Shown here: one piece after another, positions 1 to 6,215 of the stretch
How the letters are laid out: each line of letters begins with the position of its first letter
Position numbering within the stretch: position 1 is the first letter of the stretch
Assembly: GCA_964477525.1 (NCBI GenBank)
Contig: CAYZHY010000140.1
Coordinates: 1 to 8,964 of the forward strand
DNA from: PCC-9228 sp964477525
GTDB taxonomy: Bacteria > Cyanobacteriota > Cyanobacteriia > Cyanobacteriales > PCC-9228
DNA: 8,964 nt
Reading direction: 5' to 3'
The notes under the pieces: model-generated
Told to the model about the DNA's origin: nothing
Databases searched by the model: none
What the model saw: only the letters and a program-made list of their open reading frames with translations
Position numbers and translations under genes: made by a program

Positions 1-57
1 AACCAACGAAATCAATATTTCCAATTCAGCAACAATTATCCAGATTCCATGACTTAG
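1..57 (+). CDS. Possible C-terminal end of a plus-strand gene (partial)
   Basis: Frame 1 is open from the window edge to a TAG at 55-57 and would encode 18 residues, NQRNQYFQFSNNYPDSMT. The Asn/Gln/Tyr-rich composition does not look like random AT-rich spacer, and a HIP1 site follows at once at 60-67. Eighteen codons is too short to identify a family or to rule out chance. If real, the gene converges on the minus-strand gene ending at 195. Confidence 0.25.
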   Translation, partial: NQRNQYFQFSNNYPDSMT

Positions 58-107
58 AAGCGATCGCTGGTATCATAAATAATTGCTAAAAAAGTGCTGT
101 TCGTTTG

Positions 108-188
108 TTCAAAAAATATAAAACGATCGCAGACCAATTGGAATTTCGCTTGATGGCAAGAATAGGTCAAATTTCAAAAAATATAAAA
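108..188. repeat. 16-bp perfect direct repeat in AT-rich spacer
   Basis: TTCAAAAAATATAAAA occurs at 108-123 and again at 173-188, start to start 65 bp. The second copy runs into the stop codon region of the gene ending at 195. Both copies contain a TATAAA-like core, so they could be promoter-like or simply low-complexity sequence. Confidence 0.6.
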
Positions 189-194
189 ATTTTA

Positions 195-797
195 TTATAG
201 TTGCCAATTTTGCGATCGCAGCAAACGAGGATATTTCCATACGATATAAATATGGCTGGTGAAATACAAAAAATTCACGGCCAGCAAAATCCCCCTGCCA
301 ATACCAGAACCAACCCAACCCCAAAGCATCCAAGTTGCTCCCAAAACCAATAATTTTTCCACAGAAGAAACCCAGAAACCATATTTTCTAAAATCCCAGT
401 AAGAAATAGGACTGACGAACCGGTATTGGCTAAACGGTAAAAAATGTCGGTGTGCGTCGTCATTGTGAACGGGCAAATCTTCCAGGCAATGTAGCAAAGC
501 GCTGCCAAAAAACAAACCAGCAGCTTGCCAATTCCCCAAATAGCAAATTCCCATGGCCAACCCAAATAATGGAATAGAATGGAAGCCGTGGTTGATATTT
601 AACCAAAAGGGTTGGTAATAAGCACAGGACCAAATTTGCCATTCGGGCAAGCGGCGAACCAATTTCGTCCAAACATAAAACCAATACATAGGAAGGTCAG
701 GAAAAACTGCTCCCACAAGAATGGGAACAGCCATTTCCTGATGGGAAAGCGTTCCTAGGGTAGCCACGTTAATAATGGCATGACTGGGAGTATTCAT
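195..797 (-). CDS. YdjM/DUF457-like integral membrane protein (putative metal-dependent hydrolase)
   Basis: This 200-residue protein has an ATG start at 797 and a TAA stop at 195. No strong Shine-Dalgarno sequence precedes it. It begins MNTPSHAIIN, and His6, Asp34 (VFPDLP), His70 and His73 (INHGFHS), and His103 with Asp107 (LLHCLEDLPVHNDDAHRHF) form a pattern typical of the LexA-regulated YdjM/DUF457 membrane family, annotated as putative metal-dependent hydrolases. Hydrophobic stretches lie near residues 22-45, 72-88, 92-106, 146-164 and 169-187, so the acidic/His loop probably sits at a membrane face. The HNDDAHRHF and SYWDFRKYG blocks match what I recall of conserved cyanobacterial homologues. 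No activity has been established for this subgroup that I know of. It lies 44 bp after the TPR gene on the same strand and may be the last gene of a three-gene operon. Confidence 0.8.
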   Translation of the reverse strand: MNTPSHAIINVATLGTLSHQEMAVPILVGAVFPDLPMYWFYVWTKLVRRLPEWQIWSCAYYQPFWLNINHGFHSIPLFGLAMGICYLGNWQAAGLFFGSALLHCLEDLPVHNDDAHRHFLPFSQYRFVSPISYWDFRKYGFWVSSVEKLLVLGATWMLWGWVGSGIGRGILLAVNFLYFTSHIYIVWKYPRLLRSQNWQL

Positions 798-841
798 GAG
801 AAGAAAAAAGCCAACTTTAAAAAAAGAAAACCGAATCGAAC

Positions 842-1618
842 TTATTGTGAAGTGCTAGCTTGTTCCCGTTCTATTTGTCTTTGCAATTTGGTTAAGTTTT
901 CTTGAGCCAAGGTATGATCGGGGTTGTTGTCTAAAGCTTTTTTGTAAGCTTCTAAAGCCTCTTCGTGACGTTGCAAATGCCACAAAGCCACCCCTTTGTT
1001 GTTAAGAGCATCGGCAAGAGAACGACTTTCCCAATTGCCATTCCCATTGATGGCGCGGTTAAAAGCTTTTAGGGCAGCTTCGTAACGGCTTAAATATAGC
1101 AAACTAATGCCACGACCGTACCAAGCTGCGGAATAAGAAGGTTCGATGGCAATTGCTTCTTGATGGGAATCCAAAGCTTTTTCGTATTCCTGTAACTTCT
1201 CAAAAGCCGTTCCTCGATAGACCCAAATAGAAGCCAAATCTTGATTGCCTTGCAAAACGCGATCGTATGCCATCACTGCAGCTCGATAGCGAGCTTTTTT
1301 CATTTCTTGGTGACCGCGTTGTTTCCAATTTGGAGCTTGGGGCGCATCTTGATACTCCGTATTGGAATTATTTTGAGAAGGATCGGAGAGATTTTCTACA
1401 TTTTGGGGATTGGGCAAGTTATCTGTCGCCGGCATGTTGGTAGAATCGGGAGTCTCTGTTGCGTTCCCATTGCCCGAATCATTGGAGGAGTTTTCCAAAG
1501 ACGGCATTTGGGCAACGGCATTTTTCCCAATTGCTAGCGTGGGGGAATGAGAAGCCAACCACCCCATTCCCAAAAAGCAAGTTGCGGTTACCGTGTATTT
1601 AATGAGCGATCGCTTCAT
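842..1618 (-). CDS. Exported TPR-repeat protein
   Basis: From the ATG at 1618 this is 258 residues. That start gives a clean signal peptide: MKRSLIK, a hydrophobic core TVTATCFLGMGWLA, then a likely signal peptidase I site after SPTLA (residue 29) or NAVA (residue 36). A longer frame from a GTG at 1672 would bury it, so I reject that start. GGAA lies a few bases upstream as a weak Shine-Dalgarno. Residues 37-95 are a low-complexity Asn/Ser/Pro/Asp linker. Four TPR units follow at about 96-128, 129-162 (AIAIEP at its end), 163-196 and 201-236 (ALDNNPDH at its end), then a charged helix. TPR arrays are protein-binding scaffolds, here presumably periplasmic. It lies 65 bp after the glycosyltransferase gene and 44 bp before the YdjM-like gene, so co-transcription is likely. 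The partner protein is unknown. Confidence 0.85.
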   Translation of the reverse strand: MKRSLIKYTVTATCFLGMGWLASHSPTLAIGKNAVAQMPSLENSSNDSGNGNATETPDSTNMPATDNLPNPQNVENLSDPSQNNSNTEYQDAPQAPNWKQRGHQEMKKARYRAAVMAYDRVLQGNQDLASIWVYRGTAFEKLQEYEKALDSHQEAIAIEPSYSAAWYGRGISLLYLSRYEAALKAFNRAINGNGNWESRSLADALNNKGVALWHLQRHEEALEAYKKALDNNPDHTLAQENLTKLQRQIEREQASTSQ

Positions 1619-1683
1619 AGTTCCAAATTCCATCACATCAACCAATACATTTTGATGGTAGCAAGAAATCACCGCAGACGCGT

Positions 1684-3312
1684 TTATTGGGGTGATTTGG
1701 TTATCAACTGCCAGCCTTCAGCAGTACCTACAAGCATAGTTCTGGGCAATTGCAGGTCTTGGCGAACTGATTTTTTGACCAGTAGATAGGGATGGGGAGT
1801 TTGCTGCCAGTGTTGTTGGAGTTGCGGCGGCGGCTTGGGAATTACCGTGCGATCGCTGTAAAAATTTAAACTAGGACGGTGGTAAGGATAGGAAGTATAG
1901 ATAGTAGCATCCACTGGCGTGTGTTTTTGGATCGTTTCAGCAACTGGTTTAACGGGATACGCTTCGTTCAATTCCCACAACCAAGTATCGGTATGAACGA
2001 ACAAAACCAACGCCACATACATTCCCCAGCCCAAAACCAAGATAAATTGGCGATTGTGCTGCCACAACAGCCAAACTGTACCAGTCATGGTTAAAGCAAT
2101 AGCCCCTGTCGTCACCGGTAACAGAGGGTCGGTTTTTGTATGGGAGGCGAAAAAGGCAAAATAAACGCTACTTCCCCAACCAGCAATCGCCAAAAGCAAC
2201 AAAAATCCCATCCAAACGTAGCGGCGAGATACCCATCGGTTAGCCTGCTGGGGGGTAGATTTGGCAGCAATCTCTTGAAAAAGCGTCCAATTTTCCCAAA
2301 TTTGAGCTAACGAAACGCCTACTGCCAAAGCAAATCCTCCAAAAAAGGGATAGAGATACCAAGGCAGCTTGGTTCCCATAAGAGAAATCGCTAAAAAATA
2401 GCCCCCAGTCCAAACCAAAATCAATTTTCCCCAACTGAGAAAGCGGTTTTGCCAGCTCAACATGATGCCGTCGGGGAAAAACAGCAACCAGGGAAACGTA
2501 TATTTCACCAATTCCCCCACATAGTACCAAGGTGGACCGGCATGGTTTTCTACCGGTTGCCACAGACGTTCCCAAAATTGGGTTTGCAGAGTTTCGGAAA
2601 ATCGATCGCCGTAGTGTTGCCACTGGAAGACATACCAAATGAGAACCGGTGCTATCCCTAGCAACCCGCCCAACCAAAGATAGCGCGATCGCAGCAAACG
2701 CGGTGTATCCCAACAAACAAAACCACCCGCGATTGCAGCTAGCAAGACTGCCACAATTCCTTTGGTCAAACCGATCGAGCCCAGAGATAAACCTACGCCT
2801 AAGGTATAGCGCAAATCGCGACGCGATCGCAGCAAACACCACAACAGCAACAACCAAAAGCAAGCCACTGCCCCATCTAACATAGCCAAACGTCCGTGAC
2901 GTACTACCGGCAATAAGGTTAAATAAACGCAAGCCGCTAAAATAGCAGGTGTCGAACGAGCAAAAATTTCCTTACCCACCGCATACACCATGGGTACAGA
3001 AAAAGCTGCCAGCATGGCACCGGAAAACCGAGTGGTCGCCTCGCCAATCCCTGCCACCAAGTAGCTCGAAGCAACCAACCAATGAAACAAAGGCGGTTTG
3101 TTAAAATAAGGAGCATCTCCAATCGTGGGATACAACCAACCTTCCCAACTGGTTGATTGATAGATATCGCGCGCCACCTGGGCAACAATTCCCTCATCCC
3201 AATCTCGCAAGGGAACGCCACCCAAGTCGCTACCAAAAACGATAATTGCAGCCAACCAGAGGAGCAAAAACCAATATCTCCCTTCTTTTGGGACAATCCC
3301 ATAGCGACGCAT
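1684..3312 (-). CDS. ArnT/PMT-like GT-C glycosyltransferase, multi-pass membrane protein
   Basis: This 542-residue protein belongs to the GT-C fold (PMT_2/ArnT-like, GT83-type), which uses polyprenyl-phosphate-linked sugars on the outer face of the membrane. An N-terminal helix (about 13-28) is followed by the loop motif RDWDEG (36-41), which holds the expected catalytic Asp/Glu pair. Then come NKPPLFHW (71-78), GRLAMLDG (140-147) and GTKLPWYLYP (313-322), all hallmarks of the family. About ten or more hydrophobic helices run to residue 440, and a soluble C-terminal domain of about 100 residues follows. Possible starts are TTG 3324, ATG 3315 and ATG 3312. I chose 3312 because GGGGGA is best spaced from it, but 3315 is nearly as good. 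Substrate and acceptor (lipid, glycan or protein) cannot be read from sequence. It is the first gene of a possible operon with the TPR and YdjM-like genes. Confidence 0.88.
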   Translation of the reverse strand: MRRYGIVPKEGRYWFLLLWLAAIIVFGSDLGGVPLRDWDEGIVAQVARDIYQSTSWEGWLYPTIGDAPYFNKPPLFHWLVASSYLVAGIGEATTRFSGAMLAAFSVPMVYAVGKEIFARSTPAILAACVYLTLLPVVRHGRLAMLDGAVACFWLLLLWCLLRSRRDLRYTLGVGLSLGSIGLTKGIVAVLLAAIAGGFVCWDTPRLLRSRYLWLGGLLGIAPVLIWYVFQWQHYGDRFSETLQTQFWERLWQPVENHAGPPWYYVGELVKYTFPWLLFFPDGIMLSWQNRFLSWGKLILVWTGGYFLAISLMGTKLPWYLYPFFGGFALAVGVSLAQIWENWTLFQEIAAKSTPQQANRWVSRRYVWMGFLLLLAIAGWGSSVYFAFFASHTKTDPLLPVTTGAIALTMTGTVWLLWQHNRQFILVLGWGMYVALVLFVHTDTWLWELNEAYPVKPVAETIQKHTPVDATIYTSYPYHRPSLNFYSDRTVIPKPPPQLQQHWQQTPHPYLLVKKSVRQDLQLPRTMLVGTAEGWQLITKSPQ

Positions 3313-3392
3313 CATTTCCCCCAAACCAAGTCAATACCAATCTATTCCCATTTCTAGGGGCATTTTTATCCATTAAGGTTATTAAAGATTTT

Positions 3393-3421
3393 TTTACAAA
3401 TTGACCGAAATCCTGTATATT
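3393..3421 (+). promoter_or_regulatory. Sigma70-type promoter for the 502-residue membrane protein gene
   Basis: TTTACA (3393-3398, 5 of 6 to TTGACA) is followed by a 17-bp spacer and TATATT (3416-3421, 5 of 6 to TATAAT). Transcription would start near 3428, leaving a leader of about 29 nt before the ATG at 3457. A second, weaker pair, TTGACC 3401 with GATATT 3426, has a 19-bp spacer. The region also separates this gene from the divergent glycosyltransferase gene. Confidence 0.6.
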
Positions 3422-3456
3422 GCTGGATATTTACGGCTGTTTGTTTTTGAGCGAAT

Positions 3457-4965
3457 ATGAGCATTTCTTTTGTTCTAGATATCGCCCTGGGGTTAATTTT
3501 CATTTACCTCACCCTAAGTTTGCTAACTTCAGAAATCCAAGAACTTATAAGCACTTTACTGCAATGGCGTGCCGAACACTTAAAAAATTCTATTGAACTT
3601 TTAATCTCCGGTAATAAAAAGAACGCCAAGCTCAAAGAAGTTCAACAACTAACCGAAAAACTATATGCTCATCCGCTAATTAATACTTTAAACCACGAAG
3701 CTACTGGTGGCGCTGCCAGTTTTTTCCGCAAAATCGCCTCCCCTATTGTTTCTGTTATTAATAAAATTACCAGCGGCGAAAAGATATTTACATCGACCGA
3801 TAGCGGACCTTCTTACATACCTGCTCCTAATTTTGCCAATAGTTTAATTGAAACCCTAAAACTGCCAGAACTTGCCCATTTAATCACCACTTCCCGCTTG
3901 GAACGGTTCAAACAACAAAAGCTCAAAGAAGTTTTAACGATTGTCCATCAAAGTCAATTCAGCGAATCGGGTCGAAAGCCAATTATTAACGAGCTTCGAG
4001 ATTTAAAAAAAAGCGTTGAGGAAGTGCTTTTAGACTTTCAAGAAAAACGTTCTTCCCTTCCTACTTGTTTCGATCGCATTAAATCGAAAATTGATGATTT
4101 TATCGATACATGCGAAACTTTAGAACTGCCTTCAGAAGATAGTACATCAAAGCGGAAATTTTTGCAAAAAATCCGCAGTTTTCAGCGCAATCATTTCGTT
4201 GATGAAGAAAAGCAAGTTTTTATTCAAAAGCTTAAGCCCAGTTTGGAAGAAATTATTGGGATTATCCAGAAAAATAAAGACCTTTACGAAGAATTCGAGC
4301 AAGCCCTACAAAATAAAGACAATGCTACCTATCAAGAGATTCGCCAGCTCATTGAGATGGTACCAACCTCCGTCAAGGAAAGTATGACTTCCCTCGCCAA
4401 ACGCATTCAAACCACTGGTGAAAGTTTGGAAGGAGATATGGAACAACTTTCCCAACAGGTGGAAAACTGGTTTGATTCGTCCATGGAAAGAGCCAGTGGC
4501 GTATACAAACGCAATTCTAAAGGGGTGGCGGTTTTAATTGGTATTGTGGTGGCAATGATGACCAATGCCGATACGTTTAATATTGTAAACCGTTTATCTA
4601 GAGATTCGGTGTTGCGTTCGGCTATTACCCAAAGTGCCGAATCCACACTCGCCCAGCAAGCACAACAAGGTACGCAAGGACCGCAGTTGCGGGAAGCATT
4701 AGAAAATAATTTGCAAGAAGTTTCGGTACCTTTGGGTTGGACAGAAACCAATCTCCAACAACAGCAAAAAAATAGTTGGAATGTGCCCTATGCGAAGCGC
4801 TTTGTGGGTTGGATTATTAGTGGAATTGCGCTATCTATGGGGTCTACGTTTTGGTTTGGTTTGTTGGGAAGAGTAATTGACATTCGGAACATGGGGAAAA
4901 CGAGTTCTAAAGGCGTTCAATATACCAATGTTCGGTCTTCTAATTCGGATTCAGTGGATGGTTAA
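3457..4965 (+). CDS. Conserved membrane and coiled-coil protein, family of unknown function
   Basis: This 502-residue protein has an ATG start with only a weak GAG-type ribosome site. A hydrophobic N-terminal segment (about 5-24, DIALGLIFIYLTLSLLTSEI) leads into a conserved helix LISTLLQWRAEHL. The blocks YAHPLI (70-75), PSYIPAPNFA (118-127), WFDSSMERASGVYKR (338-352), MMTNADTF (367-374), VPLGW (424-428) and GSTFWFGLLGRVIDIRNMG (462-480) recur, as I recall, in an uncharacterised membrane-protein family found widely in bacteria. Two further membrane segments lie near 355-370 and 447-471. Residues about 145-335 are highly charged and helical, probably coiled coil, and appear longer than in many relatives. 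That would place a large helical domain between the first two membrane anchors. The gene stands alone with its own promoter, and nothing nearby reveals its task. Confidence 0.85.
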   Translation: MSISFVLDIALGLIFIYLTLSLLTSEIQELISTLLQWRAEHLKNSIELLISGNKKNAKLKEVQQLTEKLYAHPLINTLNHEATGGAASFFRKIASPIVSVINKITSGEKIFTSTDSGPSYIPAPNFANSLIETLKLPELAHLITTSRLERFKQQKLKEVLTIVHQSQFSESGRKPIINELRDLKKSVEEVLLDFQEKRSSLPTCFDRIKSKIDDFIDTCETLELPSEDSTSKRKFLQKIRSFQRNHFVDEEKQVFIQKLKPSLEEIIGIIQKNKDLYEEFEQALQNKDNATYQEIRQLIEMVPTSVKESMTSLAKRIQTTGESLEGDMEQLSQQVENWFDSSMERASGVYKRNSKGVAVLIGIVVAMMTNADTFNIVNRLSRDSVLRSAITQSAESTLAQQAQQGTQGPQLREALENNLQEVSVPLGWTETNLQQQQKNSWNVPYAKRFVGWIISGIALSMGSTFWFGLLGRVIDIRNMGKTSSKGVQYTNVRSSNSDSVDG

Positions 4966-5093
4966 GAAAAAAAATCAATAGAATGCCCAGGAAAAATTTG
5001 AATTTGGTGGATCAATTCCTGAAAATCCCAACGTTCGGATTTGCTTATATCCTACCAAAATTGCAGTAGTGAAATTTTTTTGGCGAGGGGGGA

Positions 5094-5122
5094 TTGATTT
5101 TGGGAGAATTTTGACATATAAT
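5094..5122 (+). promoter_or_regulatory. Strong promoter-like sequence with no gene downstream
   Basis: TTGATT (5094-5099, 4 of 6) lies 17 bp before a perfect TATAAT (5117-5122). The expected start near 5129 falls inside the left arm of the inverted repeat at 5127-5138. An overlapping alternative is TTGACA (5111-5116) with AATATT (5135-5140) at an 18-bp spacing. No open reading frame with a ribosome site follows, so the product, if any, would be non-coding or antisense to the dead recombinase. AT-rich spacers produce such matches by chance. Confidence 0.4.
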
Positions 5123-5126
5123 CTAA

Positions 5127-5175
5127 ATAATGGGAATATTGTATTTAATTTTAAAAACTCGTCTATTCCCATTAT
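5127..5175. repeat. 12-bp perfect inverted repeat with flanking ATCTAAA direct repeats
   Basis: ATAATGGGAATA (5127-5138) is the exact reverse complement of TATTCCCATTAT (5164-5175), with 25 bp between. The 7-mer ATCTAAA lies at 5121-5127 and again at 5174-5180, overlapping the outer ends of the arms. The layout resembles a very short insertion with a target duplication, or a stem-loop at the start of a small RNA. Confidence 0.65.
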
Positions 5176-5220
5176 CTAAAAGTGTCTACTAATAAAATAC
5201 CATATTTGGGGAGATCGTAG

Positions 5221-5241
5221 GAAAAAATTTCGCTTTTTTTC
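5221..5241 (+). terminator. Weak A/T stem followed by T-rich sequence
   Basis: GAAAAAA (5221-5227) can pair with TTTTTTC (5235-5241) around a 7-nt loop, and more T-rich sequence follows. It could end a transcript begun near 5129, giving an RNA of about 110 nt. The stem is almost all A-T, so it is a poor terminator on its own. Confidence 0.2.
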
Positions 5242-5280
5242 TTTCGTTTCTCAAAAACCAAGCCGGAGCCTTTCCACGAG

Positions 5281-5318
5281 GGAAAAACTCAATCAAATAT
5301 CGGTGAGTCTATTTTTCC
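5281..5318. repeat. Imperfect hairpin beside the recombinase breakpoint
   Basis: GGAAAAA (5281-5287) pairs exactly with TTTTTCC (5312-5318), and inside that CTC (5288-5290) can pair with GAG (5305-5307). It lies about 20 bp from the last recognisable recombinase codon, so it may mark the deletion end or be an old terminator. No T-run follows on either strand. Confidence 0.35.
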
Positions 5319-5335
5319 TGCGCAACGTCAGGTCC

Positions 5336-6204
5336 AAAACTTGCAGGGAGGATTTTTGGTACATCAAAGGGGGCGTAGGTATAAATATTCCCTGGCGTTT
5401 TGGCGGCGGCGAGTCAAGCTACAGTCATGGGGGATTGACATTCCCCACATACCACCAACCCCGACAGGGAAAGAGAAAAACTGGCAGTGCGAAGGGGGAA
5501 GGCGGCGATTACAATACAGCAGTCGGTCAATTTGGGCGGTTTCTTCGGGGGAAATAATGAGGATATGGGTATTGGAAATGGTATCGCCATTTTTGTAGGT
5601 TCAATCGCCGCGATAGACGGGATTAGTAAGCCAACGCCGACTCAGTGGTAACGGAATTTTTTTGCCGTATTTTTTTTCAAATAGCGTACGGCACCGCGCA
5701 GGGAACCGTACAATAAAAAGCGATCGCAAAAATCTTGTACCATGGGGCAGTACTGCGCACAACAATATAGCGGTCTTTCCCCCGCCGATACCCAAAAGGG
5801 TCTTTTCCTGGTGGTGCTCAAGCTTGCAAGCAATTGCGATCGTGCCCTTAGCGAAGGCGACGGCAGGTTTGGTTTTGTTGAATTTTAGCTAGCAGTTGAG
5901 CGATGGCAGTAGGGGAAGTAGATGGCGAAAAAGGAATCTCCTCGTTAATAGCAATAATGTGGATTTGATAGCGCTGTAACTCGGCACGCAGGCGCAAATT
6001 TCCGCTACCGAATTGCCCAATTCCTCCCAAGCGCGAACCAACAAATAATCGGCCGGTTCGGTTTCGCTATCTCTAGGAATTGCTGGCGTTGATAGCGACT
6101 GCCTCAGTCTTGATATACCCGGTTCACTTCCCATCCCCAAATGCTTTTTCATCGGGGGCAGGTTCTAAAATTAGGTCGCTATAGAGATAAGCAACGATCC
6201 GCAC
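5336..6204 (-). pseudogene. Decayed large serine recombinase (XisF-like), C-terminally truncated
   Basis: Pieces in different frames join into one protein, read on the minus strand. The N-terminus VRIVAYLYSDLILEPAPDEK (6204-6145, GTG start) is followed by VNRVYQD, a TGA and GSRYQRQQFLEIA (6127-6065). Then come EPADYLLVRAWEELGNSVAE (within 6068-5997), LQRYQIHIIAINEE through IAQLLAKIQQNQTCRRLR (5997-5851), a TAA, another TGA, and APPGKDPFGYRRGKDRY to RSTAP (5817-5743). After these, MVQDFCDRFLLYGSLRGAVR (from 5743), EKKYGKKIPLPLSRRWLTNP and VYRGD (5678-5604), a TGA, TYKNGDTISNTH and SPEETAQIDRLL (from 5600) follow. Zinc-ribbon remnant LVVCGECQSPMTVA is at 5458-5417, REYLYLRP near 5393-5370, and CTKNPPCK at 5363-5340. 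The order matches a resolvase N-domain, a recombinase domain (PF07508-type) and a zinc ribbon. The usual coiled-coil C-terminal part is missing. The intact enzyme would cut and rejoin DNA at specific sites. At least seven frame changes and several stops make it non-functional. Confidence 0.85.
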
Positions 6205-6215
6205 CAACCAATTCC

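Larger units (their letters stand above)
4966..5335. other. Gene-free AT-rich intergenic region
   Basis: No credible gene is seen in these 370 bases. The short frames present lack ribosome sites, family motifs and coding character. Just after the membrane protein stop, CAGGAA (4988-4993) pairs with TTCCTG (5016-5021), a weak hairpin that might act in termination although no T-run follows. The rest holds a promoter-like unit at 5094-5122, an inverted repeat at 5127-5175, an A6/T7 tract at 5221-5241 and a hairpin at 5281-5318, described separately. Confidence 0.6.

Noticed and set aside
1568..1600. Lipoprotein lipobox at TATC in the TPR signal region
   Set aside because: The -3 residue is Thr and the Cys comes too early in the hydrophobic core, so signal peptidase I cleavage is more likely.
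1619..1672. Upstream GTG extension of the TPR protein
   Set aside because: It would place 18 polar residues before a clean signal peptide. The ATG at 1618 with GGAA upstream fits better.
2240..2932. 230-residue minus-strand frame inside the glycosyltransferase gene
   Set aside because: It is an overlapping frame. The glycosyltransferase reading carries conserved motifs over the same interval.
4975..5172. 65-residue minus-strand open frame
   Set aside because: It starts inside the right arm of the inverted repeat, has no ribosome site, and shows no family motif or coding bias.
5303..5598. Two plus-strand open frames of 84-85 residues
   Set aside because: They are antisense to the recombinase remnant, whose minus-strand reading gives recognisable motifs across the same bases.
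5662..5892. 76-residue plus-strand open frame
   Set aside because: It is antisense to the recombinase domain pieces GYRRGKDRY and LLYGSLRGAVR, and has no support of its own.
5336..6204. Programmed frameshifting to express an intact recombinase
   Set aside because: Seven frame changes plus several in-frame stops and a missing C-terminal part cannot be bypassed by known recoding. Decay is the simpler reading.
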